NCBI GenBank assembly: GCA_029880025.1
Contig: JAOUPE010000106.1
Location: 1-6,004, forward strand
DNA: 6,004 nt
From: Caldifarciminota bacterium
Lineage (GTDB): Bacteria > Hydrothermota > Tepidihabitantia > Tepidihabitantales > JAOUPE01
Direction of reading: 5' to 3'
Part shown: positions 1-5,080 of the stretch, piece by piece
How the letters are laid out: every line of letters begins with the position of its first letter
Position numbering within the stretch: the stretch's first letter is position 1
Made by a program: the position numbers and the translations under genes
Notes under the pieces: generated by a model
Databases searched by the model: none
Seen by the model: the letters and a program-made list of their open reading frames with translations, nothing else
What the model was told of the DNA's origin: nothing

Positions 1-48
1 TCGGATGGCAGTAGCAACTACTGCTTCGGCTAATGACCATTCATGCAT
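1..48 (-). CDS. hypA: HypA, hydrogenase nickel-insertion protein (first 16 codons only)
   Basis: Reading leftward from ATG at 48-46 gives MHEWSLAEAVVATAIR, and the frame runs open off the window edge. HypA/HybF proteins typically begin M-H-E-x-S/A-L-A-x-A-I/V; the conserved N-terminal Met-His-Glu segment binds nickel in characterised members. HypA works with HypB to deliver Ni to [NiFe]-hydrogenase large subunits in the cytoplasm. A weak ribosome site (GGTG) lies about 8 bases upstream of the ATG. The C-terminal zinc-binding domain is outside the window, so integrity cannot be judged. The identification rests on only 16 residues, but they are the most diagnostic part. It suggests further hyp or hydrogenase genes to the left. 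Confidence 0.75.
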   Translation of the reverse strand, partial: MHEWSLAEAVVATAIR

Positions 49-93
49 AAAATTTACACCATCGCATCGTTTTTCCCATACCTTATAACCATC

Positions 94-210
94 TTAGCTG
101 TTTCTAATAACATTTTGTATAAAGTTCAAGATGGTTACAAACTTTTCGTAAATTCGATTGAGACCATAATTTCCTGTTTCACCTTTGCTGCTGGCAATTG
201 AGATTATCAT
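94..210 (-). pseudogene. Possible remnant of a MinD/Mrp-type P-loop ATPase N-terminus (38 codons)
   Basis: ATG at 210-208 lies one base after the methyltransferase stop. It opens a 38-codon frame beginning MIISIASSKGETGN and ending at TAA 96-94. MinD/Mrp/CooC-type ATPases characteristically begin with I-A-S-G-K-G-G-T-G-K-T-T, the deviant Walker A motif. Here the spacing is kept, but Gly8 is Ser, the second Gly of KGG (residue 11) is Glu, and the essential Lys14-Thr15 are Asn-Tyr. The rest does not resemble the family, and the frame stops after residue 38. There is no Shine-Dalgarno sequence. MinD-type ATPases often accompany NifX/DUF5320 genes, so a decayed copy fits the setting. A chance ORF is the alternative; the call rests on one short motif. 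Confidence 0.33.
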
Positions 211-211
211 A

Positions 212-817
212 TTATATTTTATGGTATGCGATTAAGACTTCCTGAAATCTACTCCTTGATTTTTGGATTCTGAATTCTTTATTAAGCAGATAATTTTCTA
301 TATCACATAACGTGGTTTTGTTTACTTCATGCACCCTTCCTTCAATAGCATGAATTTTATCCACTATCTCGAAGCCCTCTCTGGTAAAATCGCTTAAAAC
401 AATTTTACCTTCAAACGAAAGTACCCTGATAAATTCATCAATAACTTTGTAAGGATTAACTAAATGATGTAACATGTTTGCCGAAAAAATGATATCGAAG
501 CCGGCGTTTTTGAAATTTAAATATTCGGCATTCTCGATTTTAAAATTTACTTGTTTCTCTAAGCCAAAATATTTTAAATTAAATTTAGCGAGTCTCTGTT
601 CCTCTTCCGAAATATCAAAGGTTGTGAATCTATAACCCTGTTTAGCTAACGCCAGCGTAAAATGCCCCTTACCGGTTCCTGCTTCAAGAATATCGCCATG
701 AAGAGGTTGGGCTTTATCGACAATGAAAACCCGCTCTTCGTCGATGCCATAGCCGTAACTTTTATATAAGGCTTTGCGCTCTGAATATCTTTTGTGATTT
801 TCTTGGATAACATCCAT
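212..817 (-). CDS. Class I SAM-dependent methyltransferase, substrate unknown
   Basis: This 201-residue cytosolic protein has a Rossmann-type methyltransferase core. The SAM-binding glycine loop (motif I, E-A-G-T-G-K-G) is at residues 45-51, the acidic end of strand 2 (FDIS) is at 67-70, an N-A-E motif that would contact adenine is at 96-98, and FDIIFSANMLHHL spans 107-119 as motif IV/post-IV. It resembles small-molecule methyltransferases of the UbiE/Methyltransf_11 type, but nothing shows its substrate. The ATG at 817 has no Shine-Dalgarno sequence and follows the arginine decarboxylase stop by 6 bases, which suggests translational coupling. It could act in polyamine or cofactor metabolism or be unrelated to its neighbour. 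No terminator is visible after its stop. Confidence 0.85.
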   Translation of the reverse strand: MDVIQENHKRYSERKALYKSYGYGIDEERVFIVDKAQPLHGDILEAGTGKGHFTLALAKQGYRFTTFDISEEEQRLAKFNLKYFGLEKQVNFKIENAEYLNFKNAGFDIIFSANMLHHLVNPYKVIDEFIRVLSFEGKIVLSDFTREGFEIVDKIHAIEGRVHEVNKTTLCDIENYLLNKEFRIQKSRSRFQEVLIAYHKI

Positions 818-823
818 ATGTTT

Positions 824-1390
824 CTATAATATAAAAACCGCTCCGGCAAAAACAGTTGTCCAATATTCATTTTGTTCTCCAATGGCAGATTGGGTTATAT
901 TTGTTGTCTTTATTATTTTGCCACTCATTTTAAATATATGTTCTTTTGATTCAAATGCTAAGTTATCATCAAAATCTATCCCTAAAGAACTTGCAAGCAT
1001 GCTTGCGGCTAAATCTTCGGCATGTCTTCCTGCCCTCTCCTCGGACATGCCAAAACCATAATATTCTGACAAATATCCATATCCATCTTTGTCTTGAGGC
1101 ACAGCCAGCCCTACCGATGCGGCAATAAGCCTGCTCTTTTCATTTGTTGAATTAGTGGCGAATACACAAAATGTTATGTTTCCAGGTTTGAGGTTCAAGA
1201 GTCCCTCGCGTTTGCTTAAAATCTGACATCGTGGAGGAAATATGCTTGAAACAAGGATAAGATTTTGATGTTGAATTCCAGCATCTCTGAGCGCTAATTC
1301 AAAGCTTCTTAATTTATGTCTGTGTTGCCCGACACCTTTTGTGAAAAATACTTTGCGTGGCACAAAATTATACTTCGAATGCCCTATCAT
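824..1390 (-). CDS. pdaD: Pyruvoyl-dependent arginine decarboxylase (PvlArgDC)
   Basis: Decarboxylates L-arginine to agmatine, the first step of polyamine synthesis, using a self-made pyruvoyl group instead of PLP. The proenzyme self-cleaves at a Ser-Ser bond: LVSSIFPP (residues 46-53 of the 188-residue form) matches, with Ser48-Ser49 as the site. The small beta chain would be residues 1-48, and the alpha chain would begin at the pyruvoyl derived from Ser49. Glu109 in LSEYYGFG aligns with the conserved catalytic glutamate. The late segments KMSGKI and NITQSA also fit the bacterial branch of the family. I chose ATG 1390 because the upstream GTG (1414) lies directly after a TAA and has no ribosome site; ATG 1390 itself has only a weak GGT. 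Downstream it is 6 bases from the methyltransferase. Confidence 0.93.
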   Translation of the reverse strand: MIGHSKYNFVPRKVFFTKGVGQHRHKLRSFELALRDAGIQHQNLILVSSIFPPRCQILSKREGLLNLKPGNITFCVFATNSTNEKSRLIAASVGLAVPQDKDGYGYLSEYYGFGMSEERAGRHAEDLAASMLASSLGIDFDDNLAFESKEHIFKMSGKIIKTTNITQSAIGEQNEYWTTVFAGAVFIL

Positions 1391-1400
1391 TTTATTACCA

Positions 1401-1556
1401 TTAGTGCGCCCCACTTAGGACAGGTAACCGAAGTGCATAGAATTCGTATCTGGCTTGCAACCTCAGTCCAATAACTTGGGCAGATGCAAAATCCTTTCGT
1501 CCTGCGTCTAGCCGGTTTCTTTCACCGCTTGCGTAGAGTTCAGTTTTTAATTGCAT
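1401..1556 (-). CDS. Possible 51-residue ORF between hisC and the arginine decarboxylase, no recognised family
   Basis: An ATG 3 bases past the hisC stop opens a 51-codon frame ending at TAA 1403-1401, which is 10 bases before the decarboxylase ATG. It begins MQLKTELYASGERNRLDAGR and ends PVLSGAH. The product would be basic and soluble, with an RLQARYEFYALRL stretch that looks helical. There is no Shine-Dalgarno sequence, so expression would depend on coupling to hisC. It fills the spacer almost exactly, which hints at a real gene. The same DNA also carries an 8-bp inverted repeat (1482-1489 with 1551-1558), so a structured leader or a dispersed repeat element is an equally good explanation. 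I do not recognise it. Confidence 0.3.
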   Translation of the reverse strand: MQLKTELYASGERNRLDAGRKDFASAQVIGLRLQARYEFYALRLPVLSGAH

Positions 1557-1558
1557 CT
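1482..1558 (-). promoter_or_regulatory. Foldable spacer between hisC and the arginine decarboxylase
   Basis: On the minus strand, AGATGCAA (1558-1551) pairs perfectly with TTGCATCT (1489-1482). Inside lies a smaller hairpin in which CGGT pairs with ACCG around a 7-base purine-rich loop, flanked by a further TCTA/TAGA pairing. This could be an RNA leader for the decarboxylase gene. I compared it by eye with SAM, TPP, cobalamin, c-di-GMP and guanidine riboswitch signatures and found none. It overlaps the 51-codon ORF, so the two readings compete. Confidence 0.3.
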
Positions 1559-1559
1559 T

Positions 1560-2645
1560 TTAAAGAATCTTTTTGAAAGTTTTAATCAATCGGCGATTTT
1601 GACTTTCGGTGCCGATGGTGATTCGTAATGTGTTTGGGAAACCGTATTCCTTAATGGTGCGGGTGATGATTCCTTCGCGTTGCAATGCTTCAAATACGAT
1701 TTGGCTATCCCGGTCGAAGTTAACAAAGATGAAATTACCATAAGTGGGCAGGTAAAATAGCCCCAGCTTCTTATAGGCATCGTAGAGAAATTCCTTGCCC
1801 GCCTCATTTACTTTGCGTCCCCTTTCCACGTGCTCGTAATCGTCAAGTGCAGCTATTCCAGCGGATTGAGAGATTCTATTGACATTAAATGAAAGCCTCA
1901 ACTTCATTAAATCAGAGATTATTTCCTTCCCTGAAAATCCGTATCCCAATCGCGCACCGGCAAGTCCGTATATCTTTGAAAAGGTGCGTAAGATTAGTAT
2001 ATTTTTCCGCTCCCGGAAATATTTAAACGAATCCGGGTAATTAGGGTCAGTTATATACTCATAATACGCTTCATCCATTATTACGAGAATATTATCAGGA
2101 AGTTGTTGGAAAAAATTTTTTATTTCTTCTTTAGTTAAAATCGTTCCAGTCGGATTATTGGGATTATCAATGTAGACTATTCGGGTATTCTTTTGGATCG
2201 CATTCAGTATCGCTTTTAAATCATAGGCGCAATTCTTCATCGGAACTTCAATCAGCTTAGCACCGGCTATATTTACCGCAATCTTAAACCAGATGAACGC
2301 TCCTTGACTGGTAATTGCACTATCATCCGGGTTTAAATAGGCTAAAGTAGCAAGCGGTAAAATTTCAACCGAGCCATTACCAACGATAATCTCTTCCGGC
2401 ATAACTTTAAACTTTGCTGCCAGGGCATTTCTTAGAAAATAACAGTTGTCATCAGGATAGAGAAAGGACTCTTTTAATGCCTGCTTCATCGCTTTAAGGG
2501 CTAAAGGAGAAGTACCCAAAGGGTTTTCGTTCGATGCCAGCTTAATTACCTCAGCTTTGAGATTCAATTCTCGAATTACCTCCTCAATAGGTTTACCCGG
2601 TTTGTAAGGTCTTATCCCTTTGATGTAATCCTTTGCTTCAATCAC
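1560..2645 (-). CDS. hisC: Histidinol-phosphate aminotransferase (HisC-like, PLP fold type I)
   Basis: This enzyme transfers an amino group between L-glutamate and imidazole acetol-phosphate to give histidinol phosphate in histidine synthesis. At 361 residues it matches the usual length (about 350-370). Visible landmarks are SNENPLG at 38-44, GNGSVE at 89-94, DNPNNPTGT at 160-168, DEAYYEY at 191-197 and TFSKIYGLAGARLGY at 221-235. Lys224 is the Schiff-base lysine, Arg232 lies in the phosphate-binding region, and Arg341 in LRITIGT binds the substrate carboxylate. The start is GTG at 2645, supported by GGAGG four bases upstream. Relatives of this subfamily can act on aromatic or other amino acids. 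No other his gene is visible here, so the substrate is less certain than the family. Confidence 0.9.
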   Translation of the reverse strand: MIEAKDYIKGIRPYKPGKPIEEVIRELNLKAEVIKLASNENPLGTSPLALKAMKQALKESFLYPDDNCYFLRNALAAKFKVMPEEIIVGNGSVEILPLATLAYLNPDDSAITSQGAFIWFKIAVNIAGAKLIEVPMKNCAYDLKAILNAIQKNTRIVYIDNPNNPTGTILTKEEIKNFFQQLPDNILVIMDEAYYEYITDPNYPDSFKYFRERKNILILRTFSKIYGLAGARLGYGFSGKEIISDLMKLRLSFNVNRISQSAGIAALDDYEHVERGRKVNEAGKEFLYDAYKKLGLFYLPTYGNFIFVNFDRDSQIVFEALQREGIITRTIKEYGFPNTLRITIGTESQNRRLIKTFKKIL

Positions 2646-2682
2646 AGAACCTCCATTGATAAATCAGTTTCGAAGAGCGGTC

Positions 2683-2766
2683 GGTATTGGAAATACCTTT
2701 TCATCTTCGTTTCCGTAACTTTACGGAGTATTTTCTTGATAGCCGATGAGAATTTTAATAATTCTC
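2683..2766 (-). promoter_or_regulatory. Leader with three short inverted repeats between the FmdB genes and hisC
   Basis: Three inverted repeats occupy the gap upstream of hisC. They are GAGAATT/AATTCTC (2748-2754 with 2760-2766, overlapping the preceding stop codon), TCCGTA/TACGGA (2712-2717 with 2722-2727) and GGTATT/AATACC (2683-2688 with 2692-2697). None is followed by a T run on the minus strand, so they are not classical Rho-independent terminators of the upstream operon. They may form an mRNA leader or a processing boundary. No T-box sequence or his-type leader peptide is apparent, and I see no convincing promoter. Confidence 0.35.
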
Positions 2767-3010
2767 AATCCCTTTTGCAGACGCCGTCAGTAGAACAGGG
2801 TGGGTTGTCGCACCGCTCAGTTCTGCCGCAACAGGTTGTACCTTTAGGATGGGAATTTCCCATTATCACCGCAGCGGGCGCCGAGAGCAACTTCTGCAAT
2901 CTTTTCGAACCACAGTTCGGGCAGGCAATGGTCTCGTCGGGCTCAAATCCTTTCTGGAAGAATTCGGTTATTCTTCCGCACTCTTCACAGCGATATTCAT
3001 ATATCGGCAT
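2765..3010 (-). CDS. FmdB-type zinc-ribbon protein with Cys-rich tail
   Basis: This 81-residue protein begins MPIYEYRCEECG, the signature of the FmdB/CxxC_CXXC_SSSS putative regulatory family. Four cysteines (8, 11, 30, 33) form a zinc ribbon, followed by a basic segment SKRLQKLLS. The tail carries five further cysteines (60, 61, 67, 72, 78) in a CCGRTERCDNPPC context and could bind a second metal. FmdB proteins are named from a formamidase-linked gene, and their molecular role is poorly known. The ATG at 3010 overlaps the upstream stop as TGATG, with GGAGG six bases ahead inside the upstream gene; an in-frame TTG three bases earlier sits too close to that site. It is the last gene of the metal-cluster cassette and is paralogous to its upstream neighbour. 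Confidence 0.88.
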   Translation of the reverse strand: MPIYEYRCEECGRITEFFQKGFEPDETIACPNCGSKRLQKLLSAPAAVIMGNSHPKGTTCCGRTERCDNPPCSTDGVCKRD

Positions 3011-3219
3011 CAATCACCTCCGGAGAGTGAACAGGTTCCAGTAGGACAACTTGAACTGCTTGACGACCCGCCCATTCTCACCGCGAATGTTGAGAGAATC
3101 CGTTCAAGTTTTTTGCTCTTACATTTTGGGCACTGGGGTTCTGCTGAATCCTTACCAACGCCGACCAGTATATCAAATGCCGTGCCGCATTCCCCACACT
3201 TATAAGAATATATGGGCAT
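3010..3219 (-). CDS. FmdB-type zinc-ribbon protein, short serine-rich tail
   Basis: This 69-residue protein begins MPIYSYKCGECG with ribbon cysteines at 8, 11, 30 and 33, then SKKLERILSTF, the same pattern as the next gene downstream. After the ribbon comes a run of six serines (52-57) and a CPTGTC pair (Cys58, Cys63), typical of the CxxC_CXXC_SSSS family. Function is unknown; such proteins are proposed to be small metal-binding regulators or adaptors. The start ATG has AGGAGG four bases upstream, and that ribosome site overlaps the TAG stop of the ferredoxin gene. Its own stop shares one base with the next ATG. The two FmdB genes look like a tandem duplication that then diverged in the tails. 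Confidence 0.88.
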   Translation of the reverse strand: MPIYSYKCGECGTAFDILVGVGKDSAEPQCPKCKSKKLERILSTFAVRMGGSSSSSSCPTGTCSLSGGD

Positions 3220-3227
3220 CCTTCCTC

Positions 3228-3413
3228 CTATGCTTTATAGATTATTGCCCCGCTTGGACAGTGCTCAGCAGCTATCTTTAGGCAATCTGGTTTGGTCAAT
3301 TTTGACTTTTTCGCCAGTGCCAATCCATCATAACCTATTTTAAAGAGATTGGGACAAATATTGACACATAATCCGCATCCGGTGCAACGTCTTTTATCTA
3401 TTTTTATTTTCAT
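3228..3413 (-). CDS. Single-cluster [4Fe-4S] ferredoxin
   Basis: This 61-residue ferredoxin resembles Thermotoga and Pyrococcus ferredoxins. The first motif is CTGCGLCVNICP, with Cys10, 13 and 16 as cluster ligands and Cys20 nearby. The second is HCPSGAI, with Cys52 as the fourth ligand. Cys20 and Cys44 occupy the positions that form a disulfide in the Thermotoga protein, so all six cysteines are accounted for and a second cluster is not expected. It would carry one low-potential electron in the cytoplasm, perhaps for cluster assembly or for an oxidoreductase encoded elsewhere. ATG 3413 is preferred because GAGATGAT just upstream is a near-consensus ribosome site; an in-frame GTG at 3455 lies inside the upstream gene and would add an atypical basic extension. 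Confidence 0.93.
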   Translation of the reverse strand: MKIKIDKRRCTGCGLCVNICPNLFKIGYDGLALAKKSKLTKPDCLKIAAEHCPSGAIIYKA

Positions 3414-3427
3414 ATCATCTCTAATCT

Positions 3428-3646
3428 TTATTGCCTTGTCATTTTTGCGCCACACTTAGGACATTTGAGCTGAAAACAGGGGATACTTGGTTGGTGTGGT
3501 ACTACTGCACCACAGGATGGGCAGACACAGTTGCCGCCAGGACCTAATCCCTTTCTACCCATTCTTCCGCGACCCATACCTCTTCCTAAACCGCGTCCAG
3601 TTCCTGGACCTCTTCCGGACGGTCCTGTTCTATTTCCAAAAGGCAT
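3428..3646 (-). CDS. DUF5320-like N-terminus fused to a C-terminal zinc ribbon
   Basis: This is a 72-residue protein. Residues 1-38 begin MPFGNRTGPSGRGPGTGRG and continue as Gly/Arg repeats, the same opening motif (M-P-x-x-x-x-T-G-P-x-G-x-G-P-x-T-G-R) as the two larger DUF5320 proteins upstream. Residues 40-72 hold CVCPSCGAVVPHQ and CPKCGAKM, with cysteines at 40, 42, 45, 57, 62 and 65. That is a rubredoxin-like zinc ribbon that could instead hold iron. The function is not known. ATG 3646 has GGAGG five bases upstream; that ribosome site directly follows the TAA of the NifX-like gene. A longer in-frame ATG at 3697 lies inside that gene without a ribosome site. The ferredoxin starts 14 bases downstream. 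Confidence 0.85.
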   Translation of the reverse strand: MPFGNRTGPSGRGPGTGRGLGRGMGRGRMGRKGLGPGGNCVCPSCGAVVPHQPSIPCFQLKCPKCGAKMTRQ

Positions 3647-3656
3647 TTTAACCTCC

Positions 3657-4034
3657 TTAACTTTTCTTGCCGGGCATTCCAAACTTTGAACTGACATTTG
3701 GATTCTGAGTTGGTTTTAACTCGCCCTTTTTGTATTTTTCTATCGCATCCTTAACACTACTCATCACACCAGTAATTACATCAATCCCTGCGGTTTGCAG
3801 AGTCTGAAAAGCATTTGGACCAACATTGCCGGTTATTACTGCTTTAACTTGTTTTTCGGTCACAAGTTGACCCGACTGAATACCTGCACCTCCCGTAGCA
3901 TCGGTATTTGGATTCTTGATGGCTTCAAACTCCAAAGTATCGGTATCCACAAAGATAAAATACTGACATCTACCAAAGCGTGGGTCAATCAATGAATCTA
4001 AATTATCTTCTTGCGCGGTTAGACAAATCTTCAT
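3657..4034 (-). CDS. NifX/NifB-family dinitrogenase iron-molybdenum cofactor-like protein (second copy)
   Basis: This 125-residue protein has the RNase H-like NifX/NafY/VnfX fold (Nitro_FeMo-Co family, MTH1175-like). Diagnostic segments are MKICLTAQ at the start, DPRFGRCQYFIFVD at 17-30, NPNTDATGGAGIQSGQL around 41-57, AVITGNVGPNAFQTL at 65-79 and IDVITGV at 84-90. Family members bind or carry iron-sulfur-based cofactors such as NifB-co. In organisms without nitrogenase their role is unassigned. Cys23 in FGRC is the best candidate metal ligand. The start has GGAGG eight bases upstream, overlapping the stop of the paralogous gene ahead of it. It differs from that paralogue in its middle loop and lacks its His/Cys-rich tail, so the two copies probably have separate jobs or form a heterodimer. 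Confidence 0.93.
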   Translation of the reverse strand: MKICLTAQEDNLDSLIDPRFGRCQYFIFVDTDTLEFEAIKNPNTDATGGAGIQSGQLVTEKQVKAVITGNVGPNAFQTLQTAGIDVITGVMSSVKDAIEKYKKGELKPTQNPNVSSKFGMPGKKS

Positions 4035-4046
4035 GATATTTTCCTC

Positions 4047-4457
4047 CTATCCTTTTTGATGATGTTCGGTTTCAGCTTGATTTGGATGGTCACACTCGGT
4101 TTTATCAAAACCATACCCTTTCCCGGAACCAGGCTTGCATAAACTAATGCCGCCTTCCAGGGTTCCATTGCGAAGCTTTTCGATAACTTCGTCTATCAAG
4201 CCATCTACACCAACAATTGTCTGGATACCAATCTCATTAAAAAATCCAGTCGCTCTCCTTCCGATACCACCAGCGACGATACATTCGACGCCTTTTTGGT
4301 GTAAAAACTGCGGGATAAATCCTGGCTGATGACCCGGATTCTTTACAGCCTCTTTCTTGGTTATCTTGCCATCTTCAATGTCCACAATAGTAAAAGATGG
4401 GCACCGACCAAAATGGGGAGATACAAAATCTCCATCCGTAGAAATAGCTATACGCAT
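4047..4457 (-). CDS. NifX/NifB-family dinitrogenase iron-molybdenum cofactor-like protein (first copy, His/Cys tail)
   Basis: This 136-residue protein belongs to the same Nitro_FeMo-Co family as the next gene. It opens MRIAISTDGDFVSPHFGRC (HFGRC at 15-19), then NPGHQPGFIPQFL at 40-52, VECIVAGGIGRRA at 57-69 and an amphipathic C-terminal helix DEVIEKLRNG. The last 30 residues carry a metal-binding look, with Cys107, Cys122, His124 and a HH pair near the end. Such proteins are thought to hold or shuttle iron-sulfur cofactors; no nitrogenase is visible here, so the client is unknown. The start has GGAGG close upstream in a purine-rich leader. Its TAG stop is part of the TAGGAGG ribosome site for the second copy, which lies 12 bases on. 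A 14-bp hairpin precedes this gene. Confidence 0.93.
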   Translation of the reverse strand: MRIAISTDGDFVSPHFGRCPSFTIVDIEDGKITKKEAVKNPGHQPGFIPQFLHQKGVECIVAGGIGRRATGFFNEIGIQTIVGVDGLIDEVIEKLRNGTLEGGISLCKPGSGKGYGFDKTECDHPNQAETEHHQKG

Positions 4458-4483
4458 ATTTTTCCTCCTTTTTAGTAATTCCG

Positions 4484-4523
4484 GATAGGGAGTAGAAATA
4501 TGAAATAAATTCTACTCCCTATC
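4484..4523 (-). repeat. Perfect 14-bp inverted repeat between DUF5320 and NifX-like genes
   Basis: GATAGGGAGTAGAA at 4484-4497 is exactly reverse-complemented at 4510-4523, around a 12-base A/T loop. It begins 12 bases after the DUF5320 stop and ends about 20 bases before the ribosome site of the NifX-like gene. There is no T run on the minus strand side, so it is not a standard terminator. As RNA it would be the strongest structure in the window and could protect or demarcate mRNA segments. As DNA it could be a protein-binding palindrome, although a 12-base spacer is long for that. Confidence 0.8.
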
Positions 4524-4535
4524 TCTTTAGGCTAT

Positions 4536-4922
4536 TCATTCTTCCTTAGTTGAGTTTTCCGTTTTTTCTAAAGTATCAATACGACTTTGGATATCCTCAA
4601 GCTGGGTCTTTAAAGCTTCGGCTTCTTGCTTGAGTAAATCCATCTCCTGTTTTGGTGTCACTTCTTGACTATAAGGAAAAGGACCACCATAAGCCGGATA
4701 ACCATAAGGTCCTCTTGCCCAACCCGGAAGACCGGTTGCCCAGTACCAGTGTCTCCAGCCGCGTCCACCGCCACGACCCCTGCCACGACCAAATCCAAAA
4801 CCCCAACCTCTGCCGGGAATTGGATTCATATAACCAGGTACCGGATAACCAGCACAATAACCAGCCGCACGACCGGTCATTGGACCGGCGCCACTAGGAC
4901 CAGTTCCATCTCCTGCTGGCAT
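4536..4922 (-). CDS. DUF5320 family protein with C-terminal coiled coil
   Basis: This 128-residue protein has three parts. Residues 1-31 hold the family opening M-P-A-G-D-G-T-G-P-S-G-A-G-P-M-T-G-R followed by GYCAGYPVPGYM with a single Cys at 23. Residues 37-83 are rich in Gly, Arg, Trp, Tyr and Phe (for example GFGFGRGRGRGGGRGW) and probably disordered or RNA/surface-binding. Residues 92-120 are a heptad-patterned helix with leucines at 97, 104, 108 and 118, likely a dimerising coiled coil. The function is not known. DUF5320 genes often sit beside NifX-like genes. ATG 4922 is chosen with GGAGG eight bases upstream; the in-frame GTG at 4931 overlaps that site. No signal peptide or membrane segment is visible. 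Confidence 0.88.
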   Translation of the reverse strand: MPAGDGTGPSGAGPMTGRAAGYCAGYPVPGYMNPIPGRGWGFGFGRGRGRGGGRGWRHWYWATGLPGWARGPYGYPAYGGPFPYSQEVTPKQEMDLLKQEAEALKTQLEDIQSRIDTLEKTENSTKEE

Positions 4923-4954
4923 CTTAATCACCTCCTTTCATTGTTTTCATTTTA

Positions 4955-5056
4955 TTACTTTTCCTTATTCAGTTCTTCATTTGTTTTCCTGATTTCGTTC
5001 AACTCTTGCGCCAAAATCCTTGAATACTCTTCAAGTATGCTTATTCTATTATTCAT
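4955..5056 (-). CDS. 33-residue coiled-coil ORF, detached C-terminus-like segment of DUF5320
   Basis: ATG at 5056 opens a 33-codon frame ending at TAA 4957-4955. The product is one charged helix: MNNRISILEEYSRILAQ, then ELNEIRKTNEELNKEK. It aligns without gaps over 25 residues to the coiled coil of the next DUF5320 protein (its residues 96-120), sharing the spaced Leu/Ile positions. It lies in the same reading frame as the upstream DUF5320 gene, separated by TAG-TAG and then TAA and TGA within 25 bases. It therefore looks like that protein's missing C-terminal helix, now either a separate small protein or a decayed piece. The ribosome site is weak (GAG about 10 bases ahead). Translation is unproven. 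Confidence 0.5.
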   Translation of the reverse strand: MNNRISILEEYSRILAQELNEIRKTNEELNKEK

Positions 5057-5080
5057 TCAAGATTAACTCAATAAGTTCTA

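Noticed and set aside
1391..1414. GTG start at 1414 for the arginine decarboxylase, adding eight residues.
   Set aside because: The GTG directly follows a TAA with no ribosome site, and the added residues do not look like the family N-terminus; ATG 1390 fits better.
2646..2764. T-box or his-type attenuator ahead of hisC.
   Set aside because: No GGGTGG-type T-box sequence, no histidine-rich leader peptide and no terminator with a T tract were found.
3414..3455. GTG start at 3455 for the ferredoxin, adding 14 basic residues.
   Set aside because: It overlaps the upstream gene and gives a length unlike single-cluster ferredoxins; ATG 3413 has a near-consensus ribosome site.
3647..3697. ATG at 3697 extending the zinc-ribbon DUF5320 protein by 17 residues.
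   Set aside because: It lies inside the NifX-like gene without a ribosome site, and the family opening MP...TGP starts at ATG 3646 behind GGAGG.
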